Counted from the stretch's first letter, positions 8,451-18,422 are shown. The stretch is DNA of 64,000 bases from Hymenobacter metallicola (GCF_004745645.1 NZ_SRMB01000001.1:806001-870000); one strand, 5' to 3'. The notes: generated from the letters alone by a model not told the origin. A program made the numbers and translations.

Positions 8451-9605
8451 ATGATTTCAGTTACTTCGTCCGCACCCATTTCCAACAAGGCGCACCGCTG
8501 GGCAGTCAGTACCTTATTTTTTCTGCAGGGGCTATGTTTCGCCAGCTGGGCTTCCCGGATTCCGAGCATCCAACAGAAAATGGGTTTGTCGGAAGCCCAG
8601 CTCGGCGTGGTGCTGTTTGCCCTGCCCGTGGGGCTGATGTTGTCGTTGCCTTTGTCGGGCTGGCTGGTGGCCACGCAGGGCAGCCGGAAGATGGCTATGC
8701 TCGGGGCCGTGCTCTACAGCGGCACGCTGGTCAGCATTGGCTGGGCCCAGAACCTGTATCAGCTCGTGGGCTGCTTGTTTCTCTACGGCATGACCAGCAA
8801 CCTGATGAACATTTCGGTCAACACGCAGGCTGTGGGCGTGGAAGCATTGTACCAACGTTCCATCATGGCCGCCTTCCACGGCGTGTGGAGCCTGGCCGGT
8901 TTCGCGGGAGCCGCCATTGGTACTTTTATGATGGGCCGTGGCCTGGACCCATTTCCGCATTTTGCCCTGGTGTGGGCGGCCATCATGGTGGGGATACTGC
9001 TGTGCTGGCCCTTTACCCTGCGGCAAGACCGTGGGGGAGAAGCCAACCAGCCCATCTTTGCCATGCCCGACAAGGCCCTGTTCACTCTGGGGCTGATTGC
9101 CTTTTGCTCTATGATTTGCGAAGGCGCCATGTTCGATTGGAGCGGCATTTACTTTAAAAAGGTAGTGCGGGCCGAAAAGGCCTGGGTTGGAGTGGGCTAC
9201 ACCGCCTTTATGAGCACCATGGCCGGAGGCCGCTTCGTGGCCGACTGGTTTGCCCACCGCTTTGGGGTGCGAACCGTGCTCCAGGTCAGCGGGCTGCTGA
9301 CGGCGGCGGGCCTGTTGCTGGCTGTTGCCCTACCGGGCTTGCCTACGGCGGTGCTCGGCTTTTTGCTGGTTGGCTTTGGGGTGTCGTCGGTGGTGCCGCT
9401 GGTGTACAGTGCGGCGGGTAAGGTTTCTACTATGTCGCCGGGTGTGGCGCTGGCCGCCGTGTCGACCGTCGGGTTTCTAGGGTTCCTCATAGGGCCACCC
9501 CTGATTGGCTTGGTAGCCGGCGCCTTCAACCTGCAGGTGTCCTTTTCAATTATTGCCGTTATGGGCTTGTGCATTGCGGTTGTCGCCAGCCGGGCTAAAG
9601 TGTAA
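8451..9605 (+). CDS. MFS transporter, YbjJ/FucP-like
   Basis: A 384-residue inner-membrane protein with about twelve hydrophobic segments. The first loop, FASWASRIPSIQQKMGLSEAQLG (about residues 32-54), is the characteristic pattern of the YbjJ-like branch of the major facilitator superfamily, and ALPVGLMLSLPLSGWL follows as the second helix. Relatives are annotated as sugar (fucose-type) permeases, but the substrate of this branch is not established. The gene has its own upstream region and no operon partner. The ATG at 8451 gives a short cytoplasmic N-terminus and is accepted. Confidence 0.85.
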   Translation: MISVTSSAPISNKAHRWAVSTLFFLQGLCFASWASRIPSIQQKMGLSEAQLGVVLFALPVGLMLSLPLSGWLVATQGSRKMAMLGAVLYSGTLVSIGWAQNLYQLVGCLFLYGMTSNLMNISVNTQAVGVEALYQRSIMAAFHGVWSLAGFAGAAIGTFMMGRGLDPFPHFALVWAAIMVGILLCWPFTLRQDRGGEANQPIFAMPDKALFTLGLIAFCSMICEGAMFDWSGIYFKKVVRAEKAWVGVGYTAFMSTMAGGRFVADWFAHRFGVRTVLQVSGLLTAAGLLLAVALPGLPTAVLGFLLVGFGVSSVVPLVYSAAGKVSTMSPGVALAAVSTVGFLGFLIGPPLIGLVAGAFNLQVSFSIIAVMGLCIAVVASRAKV

Positions 9606-9864
9606 GATTTGGTTGTGCTACAGCTACTCTGGCTAAGTAGCGACTGTTGAAGTGGTTTGGCGGAGTGCTATTCGACTAATTCATTTCAAGGAAGTTAGAC
9701 CAAGGATACACGCCCGGAAAAGATGCATTTCCGGCAGTTACCCACCCTGCACCCCATTTGGGAAGCAGGGGAACCAATACCCGGAATGGGGCTTTGGCGC
9801 TTCGCATAAAACTTTCTGGACCTTTTTTGGTATTTTACTACTTCCAATCCATCCCAAAATACCA

Positions 9865-11559
9865 ATGGCACAGAACGAAGAACAGAACCAGAATGGCACG
9901 GCTGGCTCCAATGGCCACCCTGTGTCGGGCGACGGTACCGGCACGGCCGTTACGGGCGCGGGCACCTCTCACGACTCGCGCACGACGGACGGGGAACACG
10001 CTCAAACCCTGACCACCCGCCAGGGCCATCCCCTTACCAACAATCAGAATATCCGCACCCTGGGCAACCGCGGACCGGCTACGCTGGAGAACTATGCCTT
10101 CATTGAAAAAATCAGCCACTTCGACCGGGAGCGGATTCCGGAGCGCGTGGTGCACGCCCGCGGGGCCGGGGCCCACGGCGTATTCGAAGCCTACGGCACG
10201 GTAGGCGGGGAGCCGATTGCCAAGTATACCCGCGCCAAGCTGTTCCAGGAAAAAGGCAAGCAGACGCCCGTGTTTGTGCGTTTCTCCACGGTAGGCCACG
10301 GCGGCCACTCGCCCGAAACCCTGCGCGACCCCCGTGGGTTTGCGGTGAAGTTTTACACCGAAGACGGCAACTGGGACCTGGTGGGTAATAACCTGAAGGT
10401 GTTCTTCATCCGCGACGCCATGAAGTTCCCGGATCTGATTCACTCCCAAAAGCCTGACCCGGTAACCAACCGCCAGAGCGGGGAGCGGATTTTCGACTTC
10501 ATCTGCAACACCCCGGAGGCCATGCACATGGTTTCTTTCCTGTTTTCGCCTTGGGGCATTCCGGCCAACTACCGGCAAATGCAGGGCTCGGGCGTGAACA
10601 CCTACAAGTGGGTAAACGCGCAAGGCGAGGCCGTGCTGGTGAAATACCACTGGGAGCCGCTGCAAGGCATCAAAAACCTGACGGCCCAGGAAGCGGAGGC
10701 CATTCAGGCCAAGAACTTCAACCACGCCACGCAGGACCTGTTCGAGCACATTGCCAAGGGCGAGTTCCCCGAGTGGGAGCTTTGCGTGCAGATCATGAGC
10801 GACGACGAGCATCCCGAGCTGGATTTTGACCCGCTCGACGACACCAAGATCTGGCCCCAGGATCAGTTTCCCTTCCTGCCCGTGGGCAAGATGACGCTGA
10901 ACCGGAACCCGGAAAACTATTTTGCCGAGGTCGAGCAGTCGGCTTTCGGTACCGGCGTGCTGGTGGATGGCCTCGACTTCTCCGACGACAAAATGCTGCA
11001 GGGCCGCACGTTCTCGTACTCCGATACCCAGCGCTACCGGGTGGGTACCAACTACTTGCAGCTGCCCATCAACGCGCCCAAAAAGCACGTGGCCACCAAC
11101 CAGCGCGACGGACAGATGGCCTACCACGTGGATTCTTCGCCTAACCAGAACCTGCACATCAACTACGAGCCCAGCTCCCTGAACGGCTTGGTGGAAGCCC
11201 CCCGCAGCGCCCCCGACCACATGCCGCAGTACCAGGGCCGCCTGATGAAGCAGACCATCGACCGGCAGAACAACTTCAAGCAGGCCGGTGAGCGGTACCG
11301 CCTGCACGAAGATTGGGAGCGGGACGACCTGATTAATAACATGGTAGGCGCCCTCGCCGACGCCGACCGCCGCGTGAGCGACAAGATGGTGGAGCTCTGC
11401 ACCAACTGTGACCCCGACTGGGGCCGGCGCTTGGCCGAAGGCCTGCAGCAGGCCCGCAGCGGCAAAACGGCCGAGGGCGGCAACCAGTACAACGAAGCCC
11501 GGGGCTCAGAAGCCGTGGCCGAAGCCGAAGCAACGGCCCACGACGCGAAGCCCTATTAA
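9865..11559 (+). CDS. Haem catalase (monofunctional)
   Basis: A 564-residue enzyme that splits hydrogen peroxide to water and oxygen. The ATG at 9865 is used ([10 protein letters not shown]); an in-frame start at 9652 would add an unlikely 71 residues. A Gly/Thr-rich leader of about 60 residues precedes the core. Visible motifs are [19 protein letters not shown] with the distal histidine, [22 protein letters not shown], the distal asparagine region in [17 protein letters not shown], and the proximal-haem segment [12 protein letters not shown] with its tyrosine. The C-terminal tail ([22 protein letters not shown]) is present, but there is no large flavodoxin-like domain, so it is a small-subunit catalase. 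It is followed by a strong terminator. Confidence 0.95.
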   Translation: MAQNEEQNQNGTAGSNGHPVSGDGTGTAVTGAGTSHDSRTTDGEHAQTLTTRQGHPLTNNQNIRTLGNRGPATLENYAFIEKISHFDRERIPERVVHARGAGAHGVFEAYGTVGGEPIAKYTRAKLFQEKGKQTPVFVRFSTVGHGGHSPETLRDPRGFAVKFYTEDGNWDLVGNNLKVFFIRDAMKFPDLIHSQKPDPVTNRQSGERIFDFICNTPEAMHMVSFLFSPWGIPANYRQMQGSGVNTYKWVNAQGEAVLVKYHWEPLQGIKNLTAQEAEAIQAKNFNHATQDLFEHIAKGEFPEWELCVQIMSDDEHPELDFDPLDDTKIWPQDQFPFLPVGKMTLNRNPENYFAEVEQSAFGTGVLVDGLDFSDDKMLQGRTFSYSDTQRYRVGTNYLQLPINAPKKHVATNQRDGQMAYHVDSSPNQNLHINYEPSSLNGLVEAPRSAPDHMPQYQGRLMKQTIDRQNNFKQAGERYRLHEDWERDDLINNMVGALADADRRVSDKMVELCTNCDPDWGRRLAEGLQQARSGKTAEGGNQYNEARGSEAVAEAEATAHDAKPY

Positions 11560-11587
11560 CGGCTAGCAGTTGCGTAACCCGACAAAT

Positions 11588-11625
11588 GGCGGCTTGACTG
11601 AGCACATCAGTCAAGCCGCCTTTTT
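11588..11625 (+). terminator. Rho-independent terminator after catalase
   Basis: A perfect 14-bp stem (11588-11601 with 11607-11620, 5-nt loop) is followed directly by five T. Confidence 0.9.
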
Positions 11626-11662
11626 GCGTGTCAGGAATTAGGTGAGCGGGGTAGAGCCTGTC

Positions 11663-12550
11663 TTAGCGCTGCCGGACCAGCCTGTAGAGCAAGTGGCCGC
11701 GGGTCAGCGTGGGCGCATCATCTACCGGCTCCAGCAACGTGGTGCTGTAGAGCCGTAGCGTGTCGGCGTTGCGGGTGAAATGGATAGTGCGGTCAGCCCG
11801 GGCGGCATTGCTGAAAGTCACGTTATCAATATCGTTGCCTGGTCCGCCCCCGAAGTCGGTGCTGGTGTCGTAGCTGGTCGCGCCGGGTAGACCCTGGACC
11901 CGGCCATCGGGAGTAAATTGAATCTGTACCGGTCGGCCCACGGAATCCTGGCCGGTGTAGCGGCCGGCAAACAACACGGTATTCACGGCCCGGTTCAGGG
12001 CCACTATTTCATCGGCGGCCACGCCGGGAACCCGCTCGTAGGAAACCCGGCGGACCACTTTTCGGTCCCGGCTATAAGTCGTCAGCACCAGGGTGGTGTC
12101 GCGCGGGCCCACTTGGCAGCTGATTTCGCTGACGTTTCCCGGCTCCTCGTAGTCAGGCCAGTTGGTGGGCAAAGAGTTGGGCTGCAAGCCGGACCGGAAG
12201 TAGATTGTCAGATTACCACCTTCGTGGTTACCCAGCCCCAGGCCTACCACCAGGCTGTCGGCGGACTGCTTCGCCAGGCTGATGCTGAACTCGGATATTT
12301 CGCCCGTGTAGTCGAAAGCCAGTTGGGGAGAGTGGGATTTGCGCACATGCGCCAGGTAGTCCGCATTTACCCAGGACCCGCGCAGCAACGGCCCGAAGCG
12401 CTGGGCCAGGGTCGCCGGATAAGTAGTTTGGGATTGTGGCGGCGGCGCAGTCGCAGCGGCCTGCTCCGTGGAAGCGGACTGCTGGCAGGCAATCCAACAA
12501 GGCATCGTCAGCAGCAGGCTGACCCAAGCTGGCAAGCGAAGGAAAAACAT
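11663..12550 (-). CDS. Hypothetical lipoprotein, 295 residues
   Basis: A probable lipoprotein. The N-terminus has a hydrophobic stretch ending in a lipobox-like PCWIAC with the cysteine at residue 22, then a Ser/Thr/Ala/Pro-rich linker. The folded part begins near residue 50 (RFGPLLRGSWVNADYLAHVRKS) and is beta-rich, with segments such as LTIYFRSGLQPNSL and VQIQFTPDGRVQGLPG, as in lipocalin-like or NlpE-like surface proteins. No enzyme motif is seen and no family is named with confidence. It stands alone between the catalase terminator and the NERD-like gene, both genes being on the minus strand with 93 nt between them. Confidence 0.7.
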   Translation of the reverse strand: MFFLRLPAWVSLLLTMPCWIACQQSASTEQAAATAPPPQSQTTYPATLAQRFGPLLRGSWVNADYLAHVRKSHSPQLAFDYTGEISEFSISLAKQSADSLVVGLGLGNHEGGNLTIYFRSGLQPNSLPTNWPDYEEPGNVSEISCQVGPRDTTLVLTTYSRDRKVVRRVSYERVPGVAADEIVALNRAVNTVLFAGRYTGQDSVGRPVQIQFTPDGRVQGLPGATSYDTSTDFGGGPGNDIDNVTFSNAARADRTIHFTRNADTLRLYSTTLLEPVDDAPTLTRGHLLYRLVRQR

Positions 12551-12643
12551 TAGAACAGCGGGATAAAACCAGTAACTAACACAAGTGGAGTCGGCCGCAC
12601 AAGCGCCGCTAACTCGTAAAGTACGCTGCCCGGCAGTACGGAC

Positions 12644-14116
12644 CTAATTTTCCGGCGTAGAGGTGTCGTCCAGCTCGGGCTCCGCTACTTCGGGCATTAC
12701 CTCCGACGAATCGGTAGGGGCAGTTGCCGAATCTATGCTCGTGGGCTCTTCTTCCGGGGCTTCCTCAGTAGAATCAGCCAGTACTGGCGCTTCGACGGGC
12801 ACGGGTTGTTCAGTGATGGCGGGCTGCTGCGTCCGGCGCGCGGCAGGAGTGTCGGACTTCGGCGCCGAAGTTAGCTTACCGGCTAGGTGCATAACGCCCC
12901 ACACGCCCCAGCCCAAACCGCCCGCCACGGCCGCTACCACGGCCACCCGGTGCCAGCGCAGCTGCCAGGCCGGGGCCGGCCGGGGAGGAGCCGATACCCG
13001 GGGCGCTTGGGCCGCCGGACCTATAGGCTCTGCCCGCAGAGCGGGCGGTGGGGAAATACCAGCCGACGCGGGCGGCACGGCGGGGCCCGGGGCCGGGCGG
13101 CTTTGGAGTTGTTGCAACGCCTGCCCCAGTTGCTCAATGCGGGCATCCAGTTGCTGATTGCGGGCGGCCAGCTCGGCCTGGGCCTGGCGCACGGCTTCGG
13201 CCAGAGCCGCTTTTTCCTGAGTTTCGGCGGCCAGGCGGGCTTGCAGGGCAGCCGTTTCGGGCGCTACGGCCGAGGCCTGCTGCAACTGAGCCTGGAGCTG
13301 GGCAATAGTCTGTTCCCGGGCGCTTTCCCGGGCGGCGGCGGCCCGGTTTTGCTCCTGCAGCTCGGCCCGTACCTGCTGGCGTATCTGCTCCAGCCGCGCT
13401 TTTTCGTCCTGGTTAGCGGCCACTGCCTCCGGGGCCGGGTAGCCGTAGGGCTGGTCGTGGGGAACGTCTTCGGCCCCGAGCCAGCGCCAGAGCTGCCGCG
13501 CCTTGTGTTCCCAGAAGCCCAGGGGCGTCACCAGCTCCGACACTTCTTCGGCCAAATCTTCCTCGGTGGCTGCGCCACCGGCTATGGCCTGAAACCAGTT
13601 CACCAGCGCTGTTTCGGCCAGATCGATGCCGGGGCGGGCCAGGTTCCAGAGGCGGCGGGGCAGGTGAGCGGCCTGGCGCAGCAGCTGAACGTTGTCGGCC
13701 GTGGGTAGCAGGCGCAGCTGGGGCTCCACGCTGGGGCCAAACTCCACGCTGGAACTGAAAACCACCAGGCCCGTCACGTCGTGGTCGGGGACGGGGCCCA
13801 GGTCGGCGCTAAGCCAGGCGGCCAGCACCCGCTGCTGCCGCTGGAAGGCCGCCACTGGATCAACCAGCCGCTGTGTGCCCAGCCGCCACGCGTCCTTGTC
13901 GAGGTGCAACTCGCCCTGCCCGGGCAGCAGCAGCAGGGTAGTGACGCTGCGGGGACGGATAACGACGGCGTCGAAAACTTCGTCGGCCACGGTGAAGTTG
14001 CCCAGCAGCAGGGTGGGAGTGGACGGGGTTTCGGCGGCTAAAGCGGCCTGCAGGGCGTCGTAGTGCGCTTGGTGGGCCGCATCGGCAAAGGGCGCGAATA
14101 ACAAGCTGTAGAGCAT
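12644..14116 (-). CDS. NERD-like membrane protein with coiled coil
   Basis: 490 residues from the ATG at 14116 (MLYSLLFAPFADAAHQ). Residues 30-105 have the layout of a nuclease-related NERD domain (LLLGNFTVADEVFDAVVIR, then GELHLDKDAWRL and a final P..xFQRQQRVL helix). The usual catalytic E-x-K strand is replaced by LLLLPGQGEL, so nuclease activity is doubtful. A second unit covers about 110-215. Residues 235-340 form a long Gln/Ala/Glu-rich coiled coil, 340-385 are Pro/Ala-rich, 390-412 form one membrane helix, and the last 50 residues are very acidic. The ends therefore lie on opposite sides of the membrane. Family assignment is inference; function unknown. Confidence 0.7.
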   Translation of the reverse strand: MLYSLLFAPFADAAHQAHYDALQAALAAETPSTPTLLLGNFTVADEVFDAVVIRPRSVTTLLLLPGQGELHLDKDAWRLGTQRLVDPVAAFQRQQRVLAAWLSADLGPVPDHDVTGLVVFSSSVEFGPSVEPQLRLLPTADNVQLLRQAAHLPRRLWNLARPGIDLAETALVNWFQAIAGGAATEEDLAEEVSELVTPLGFWEHKARQLWRWLGAEDVPHDQPYGYPAPEAVAANQDEKARLEQIRQQVRAELQEQNRAAAARESAREQTIAQLQAQLQQASAVAPETAALQARLAAETQEKAALAEAVRQAQAELAARNQQLDARIEQLGQALQQLQSRPAPGPAVPPASAGISPPPALRAEPIGPAAQAPRVSAPPRPAPAWQLRWHRVAVVAAVAGGLGWGVWGVMHLAGKLTSAPKSDTPAARRTQQPAITEQPVPVEAPVLADSTEEAPEEEPTSIDSATAPTDSSEVMPEVAEPELDDTSTPEN

Positions 14117-14362
14117 TCGGCAAAGTAAGCGGATTCGGGAGCAGGATGGCCGTTCGGGCCTGGTCAAGCCCGGCTGTTGGCCCTTACGCAGCCGCCCCAA
14201 ACCCAGTTTGGTTTTCGGAGAAAGCGACCGGCCCAAGGCCCGTTGCTAAAACGCTTTAGGTGCTGAGGCCGCTTTTGCCGGAGCCGGGTAAACAAGTATG
14301 CCCAGACTATCCTTACTTGCACCCACTCTCCCGAGTTTTCCTATTTCCCAACCTACTAGCCC

Positions 14363-15550
14363 GTGAAACGTTCCGTTGTACTTGTCTCCGCCCTAATGGC
14401 GGTTTTGCCATTGTTTACGGCCCTGCCGGCGGCTGCCCAAAAGCGCAAAATTGATGTGAAGCAGGAGTTTGCCCGGGCCGGGGCGCAGCTCCAGCAGCTG
14501 CTGAAAACTCACCCCGACCTGACCAAGTTTCCGTATTCCACCCGGCCCGATGGCACGCTGAAGGATACCAAGTCGGAGTGGTGGACCAGCGGCTTTTTCG
14601 GCGGCACGCTCTGGTATATGTACGAGTACACCAAGCAGCCCCAGTGGCAGCAGGCCGCCGACCAGTGGACTATGGCCATGCAGCAGGAGCAGCACAACAC
14701 CGGCACCCACGATTTGGGCTTTATGCTCTACTGTCCGTTTGGCAACGGCTACCGCCTCACCCGGAACCCCGCCTACCCGCCCGTACTGCTGACCGGCGCC
14801 CAGTCCCTGGCTACCCGCTTCGACCCGCAGGTGGGCCTGATTAAGTCCTGGAACGACTTTGCCGGCTATAAGTACCCGGTTATCATCGACAACATGATGA
14901 ACCTGGAGCTGCTGTGCTGGGCCGCCCGCACCAGCGGCGACTCCACGCTGCGCCGCCTCAGCATTACCCACGCCGACAACACCCTGAAACACCACTTCCG
15001 ACCCGACGGCAGCACGTTTCACGTGGTTTGCTACGACGGGAAAGGGCAGGTGCTGGCCCGCAAAACGGCCCAGGGTGCCGCCGACAACTCGGCCTGGGCC
15101 CGGGGGCAGGCCTGGGCTATTTACGGCTACACCATGCTCTACCGCGAAACCAAGCTGGACCGGTACCGCCAGCAGGCCCGCCAAACTGCCGACTTCTTCC
15201 TCAACCACCCCAACCTGCCGGCCGATAAGATTCCGTACTGGGACTTCAACGCGCCCGGCATCCCCAACGAGGAGCGCGACGCCTCGGCGGCGGCCATTGT
15301 GGCCTCGGCCCTGCTGGAGTTGCAGCACTACAGCCCCGCCGCCGATGCCAAGCGCTACCGCCAGGCGGCCGAGCAGATGCTGGTGAGCTTGAGCAGCCCG
15401 GCCTACCGCGCCGCGCCGGGCGACAACCACAATTTTCTCATCAAGCACTGCGTAGCCCACAAACCAGCTAAAACGGAAGTAGATGCCCCTTTGGTCTACG
15501 CCGACTACTATTACCTGGAAGCCCTGTTGCGCTACGACCGGCTCAAGTAG
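14363..15550 (+). CDS. Glycoside hydrolase family 88, unsaturated glucuronyl hydrolase
   Basis: A 395-residue secreted enzyme with a signal peptide (residues 1-25, ending LPAAAQ). Family GH88 enzymes hydrate the double bond of unsaturated uronyl groups left by polysaccharide lyases, releasing the sugar end. The WWTSGFFGGTLWYMYE block (about 71-86), the aspartate in NTGTHDLGFM, and the second aspartate in YPVIIDNMMNLELL are the catalytic-site regions of the family. The length fits the family. It lies outside the polysaccharide locus at 26.7-38.6 kb and has no lyase next to it. It is followed by a hairpin shared with the maf gene. Confidence 0.88.
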   Translation: MKRSVVLVSALMAVLPLFTALPAAAQKRKIDVKQEFARAGAQLQQLLKTHPDLTKFPYSTRPDGTLKDTKSEWWTSGFFGGTLWYMYEYTKQPQWQQAADQWTMAMQQEQHNTGTHDLGFMLYCPFGNGYRLTRNPAYPPVLLTGAQSLATRFDPQVGLIKSWNDFAGYKYPVIIDNMMNLELLCWAARTSGDSTLRRLSITHADNTLKHHFRPDGSTFHVVCYDGKGQVLARKTAQGAADNSAWARGQAWAIYGYTMLYRETKLDRYRQQARQTADFFLNHPNLPADKIPYWDFNAPGIPNEERDASAAAIVASALLELQHYSPAADAKRYRQAAEQMLVSLSSPAYRAAPGDNHNFLIKHCVAHKPAKTEVDAPLVYADYYYLEALLRYDRLK

Positions 15551-15566
15551 GCAGGGGACTATAAAC

Positions 15567-15614
15567 GCCGAACCCGGTGCTGGCAACGCTCTGGCTGCCA
15601 GCACCGGGTTCGGC
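15567..15614. terminator. Hairpin between GH88 and maf genes
   Basis: A perfect 19-bp inverted repeat (15567-15585 with 15596-15614, 10-nt loop) lies between two convergent genes. The T run is weak on the plus side (a five-T stretch about 10 nt further on). It probably ends both transcripts. Confidence 0.65.
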
Positions 15615-15640
15615 TTAGTGGTTTTTAGCCTGAAAATTCG

Positions 15641-16249
15641 CTAAAAATTCATGGGTAAGGCCCCAATGCCCAGCTTTTCCAGCTCTTCCCAGACGCGGTG
15701 CACCGGCAGGCCCATAACGTTGAAGTAAGAGCCTTCCAGCTTGGTAACGGCCACCATTCCAATCCAGTCCTGTGCCCCGTAGGCCCCGGCTTTGTCCAGG
15801 GGCTGGTAGGTGCGCACGTAAAACTCGATTTCGGCGGGCGTCAGGGCCCGGAAGTGCACGCGGGTCTGGTCCGAGAAAACCGTGCGCCGCCCGTCGCCGC
15901 AGAGCAGGCACACGCCCGTGTATACGTCGTGGGCCCGGCCTTGCAGGCGGGTGAGCATGGCCACGGCTTCGGCCTCGTCGGCGGGCTTGTTGAGCACGTC
16001 ATCCCCCAGGCACACAATGGTATCGGCTGTCAGCACCACCTCATCCGGAGCCAGGCCAGTGCGGTAGGCCTCGGCTTTGTGGGCGGCCAGGTACTCGGCC
16101 ACTTCGGCCCGGTGCAGGTGGGCCGGAAAGCTCTCATCCACCTCCTGCAGGCGTACTTCGTAGCGCAGCCCCAGGTCGGTGAGCAGTTGCCGGCGACGGG
16201 GCGAGTTAGAGGCCAGTACTAAACGCAAGGTGGGGAGCATAGAAGGCAT
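15641..16249 (-). CDS. maf: Maf family nucleotide pyrophosphatase
   Basis: A 202-residue cytoplasmic enzyme of the Maf/HAM1-like fold that hydrolyses non-canonical or modified nucleoside triphosphates (dTTP/UTP type) and is linked to septum control in some bacteria. The N-terminal LVLASNSPRRRQLL is the substrate-binding signature, DTIVCLGDDVLNKP holds the metal-site acidic residues, and the C-terminal GSYFNVMGLPV is also typical. Two ATG codons three residues apart are possible starts; the first, at 16249, is used. Its first 44 bases overlap the 3' end of the DUF1015 gene, so the two form one translationally coupled unit. Confidence 0.92.
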   Translation of the reverse strand: MPSMLPTLRLVLASNSPRRRQLLTDLGLRYEVRLQEVDESFPAHLHRAEVAEYLAAHKAEAYRTGLAPDEVVLTADTIVCLGDDVLNKPADEAEAVAMLTRLQGRAHDVYTGVCLLCGDGRRTVFSDQTRVHFRALTPAEIEFYVRTYQPLDKAGAYGAQDWIGMVAVTKLEGSYFNVMGLPVHRVWEELEKLGIGALPMNF

Positions 16250-17537
16250 GGTGGTGTTCGTCGTCGCGGATGGAGGTAAAGAGGAAGCCGCCGATGGTTT
16301 TAGGGTAAAAGAAGGTAGACTTGGGGGGCATAACGGCCCCCGAGTGGCACACGCGCTCCACTTCCTCCATAGTCACCTCGTTGACAATGAGGGCCGCCCG
16401 GGCTTCCTGCCGGTCTACCCGGCTCAGGCATTCGGAGAAGTTTCGCACGTAGGCCACGCCCGGCCAGGTGCGCTGGGCGTCGGGGCCCACGATACCCAGG
16501 GCCTTTTCCAAAACAAAGAAGTGCAGCACCGTCAGGTCCAGGGCCTTTACCTCGGCCGTGGTGTCCCAGGCCAGCTGCTGGTGTACTTCGGGTTTGAGGC
16601 GTAGTTTGTAAGCCTGCCCATTCAGGTAGAGGCCAAAAGCCCAGGGCTTGCCGGCAATTAGTTCGGGCAGGTCGTAGGCATCGTCCTTGGGCACCACCGT
16701 GAAATACGGTTCGAGCCGGGTGAGGAATTCCGCGTCCGCGAGGGCGCCCGGCAGTTCCAGCAGCAGGCGGTGGGTGGGCAGAATCCGCAGGTCGTCGGCG
16801 GCGCTGTTGGTCAGGTACATTAAGTGGAAGTGCCAGGGTTCCTGCCCCGTATTGTGGGGCTCGGCCGCCATGCGGGCCTGGCGGTAAGCCAAGGAGCCTT
16901 CGTAGCGGTGGTGCCCATCGGCCAGAATCACCTGGCGCTGGGCCAGTACCTGCTGAAACCGCCGAATAAGGCGGGCATCCTGAATAACGGCCAGCACGTC
17001 GCGGGCACCCTGGTAGTCTTCCTCGGTTTGGTAGAGCGGGTCGGCAATGGCCTCGTCGAGGTAGCGCTCCAGTTCAAAGTCGTCGTCGCGGTAGAGGCCG
17101 TGGGTGGCACTGGTCTGAAACTGGGTGCGGGCCAGCAGCTCGGCCCGGTCGTTGACGGCAGCGGGCAGGGTGTTTTCGTGGCGCAGCACCACATTTTCGG
17201 CCCAGTCGTAGGCCCGGATGTGGCACATAAAGCCCCTGCGGCAGTACTCGCGGGAACTGCCCGGCAGCCGGAAATACTGGTAGTAGACGTAAATGCCCGG
17301 CATTTCATCCTGGCGCAGCACCCCGGTTTCCTGCCACGTCGTCAGCCGCTGCAAGGCCGCCCCGGCGGGGTCGTCGCCGCGGGGCACCGAGAGGTGAATG
17401 CTGTTGAGCTCGTTGCGGTACAGGGCCTCGCGCTGCTTGGCCGATACCACGTCGAACAGCGGGGACACGTAGTCATCGATATGGGCACTCAGCTCGGGGT
17501 TATAGCGCCAGCCCCGCACGGGTTGAATTTCAGCCAA
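16206..17537 (-). CDS. DUF1015 family protein
   Basis: A 443-residue cytoplasmic protein. The family is recognised by the N-terminal IQPVRGWRYNPELSAHIDDYVSPLFDVV and by ILADGHHRYE (about residues 226-235), with further matches such as HIRAYDWAENVVLRHENT. The family is widespread and often called HTH or serine-pathway associated; in several organisms it neighbours serine biosynthesis genes, but its reaction is not established. It overlaps the following maf gene by 44 bases. The start at 17537 places the conserved block five residues in, as expected. Confidence 0.88.
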   Translation of the reverse strand: MAEIQPVRGWRYNPELSAHIDDYVSPLFDVVSAKQREALYRNELNSIHLSVPRGDDPAGAALQRLTTWQETGVLRQDEMPGIYVYYQYFRLPGSSREYCRRGFMCHIRAYDWAENVVLRHENTLPAAVNDRAELLARTQFQTSATHGLYRDDDFELERYLDEAIADPLYQTEEDYQGARDVLAVIQDARLIRRFQQVLAQRQVILADGHHRYEGSLAYRQARMAAEPHNTGQEPWHFHLMYLTNSAADDLRILPTHRLLLELPGALADAEFLTRLEPYFTVVPKDDAYDLPELIAGKPWAFGLYLNGQAYKLRLKPEVHQQLAWDTTAEVKALDLTVLHFFVLEKALGIVGPDAQRTWPGVAYVRNFSECLSRVDRQEARAALIVNEVTMEEVERVCHSGAVMPPKSTFFYPKTIGGFLFTSIRDDEHHHAFYAPHLAFSTGL

Positions 17538-17694
17538 GAACGGAAAGATTGAAGGGTGAATCTAAACGATAAATATCTGGTTGCTTGAACAGTAGCAAGG
17601 TGAGTTTGCAGCAGTGCATTAGCTGTTGACTGAAGAATGGTAGTCCGCTTTGCTCGCCGGCCTGCCCTCCCTGTTGCCCCCAGGTATGGCGGCG

Positions 17695-18345
17695 CTACGG
17701 GGCCAGGCGGCTCCGCGTCCAGCCTTGGCCGGCGCGCTCGTACACGATTCGGTCGTGGAGGCGGGAGGGGCGGCCCTGCCAAAATTCCACCCGCTGGGGC
17801 CGCACGATAAAGCCGCCCCAGTGCGGGGGCCGTGGCAGCGGGTTCTGGTTGGCGAAGCGCTGCTCAATCTCCCGCTCCTGGGTTTCCAGCTCTTCCCGGC
17901 TCCCGATAACCTGACTTTGGGGAGAGGCCCAGGCGCCCACCTGGCTGCTGCGGGGCCGGCTCTGGAAGTAGGCATCCGACAACGCCTCGGGGGCCTTTTC
18001 TACCGTGCCTTCCACCCGTACCTGGCGTTCGAGACCGGGCCAGAAAAACGTCAGGGCCGCCAGGGGGCGCTCCGTCAGGTCCTGGCCTTTGCGGCTGTCG
18101 TAGTTGGTGTAAAACAAAAAACCGGCGTCGTCGGGCAGGCCTTTGAGCAGCACCACCCGGGCCGAGGGCTGGCCCTGGGCATTCACGGTCGAAACAGTCA
18201 TGGCCGTGGGCTCGTCCAGATGGGCACTGAGGGCCTCATCGAGCCACTGACGAAACTGCAGCACAGCATCGGCCTGCACCTCGTTTTCGGACAGGGTCCG
18301 CTGGGAGTAGGTCTGGCGCAGGTTGGCGAGATGTTGATCAATCAT
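17695..18345 (-). CDS. pdxH: Pyridoxamine 5'-phosphate oxidase
   Basis: A 216-residue FMN enzyme that oxidises pyridoxine or pyridoxamine 5'-phosphate to pyridoxal 5'-phosphate, the last step of vitamin B6 synthesis and salvage. Family motifs are AMTVSTVNAQGQPSARVVLLKG (about 48-69), FLFYTNYDSRKGQDL, RQVRVEGTVEK, SRPRSSQVGAWAS and the C-terminal PHWGGFIVRPQRVEFWQG and RLHDRIVY. The length is normal. It stands upstream of the DUF1015-maf pair on the same strand, 157 nt away; the serine dehydratase and dioxygenase pathways also depend on B6 chemistry, but no direct link is shown. Confidence 0.95.
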   Translation of the reverse strand: MIDQHLANLRQTYSQRTLSENEVQADAVLQFRQWLDEALSAHLDEPTAMTVSTVNAQGQPSARVVLLKGLPDDAGFLFYTNYDSRKGQDLTERPLAALTFFWPGLERQVRVEGTVEKAPEALSDAYFQSRPRSSQVGAWASPQSQVIGSREELETQEREIEQRFANQNPLPRPPHWGGFIVRPQRVEFWQGRPSRLHDRIVYERAGQGWTRSRLAP

Positions 18346-18422
18346 GGGCAGAAGGCAGGGGAAAGAAAGCGGGCAGATTCCCTAAACCCGGGCGAAGGTC
18401 GGAAGTTCAGCGGAAAAACGAT

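Noticed and set aside
9838..11307. Long open frame on the minus strand opposite the catalase gene
   Set aside because: The high GC content makes such antisense frames common; its product is rich in Val, Gly, His and Leu with no family likeness, whereas the catalase on the plus strand is certain.
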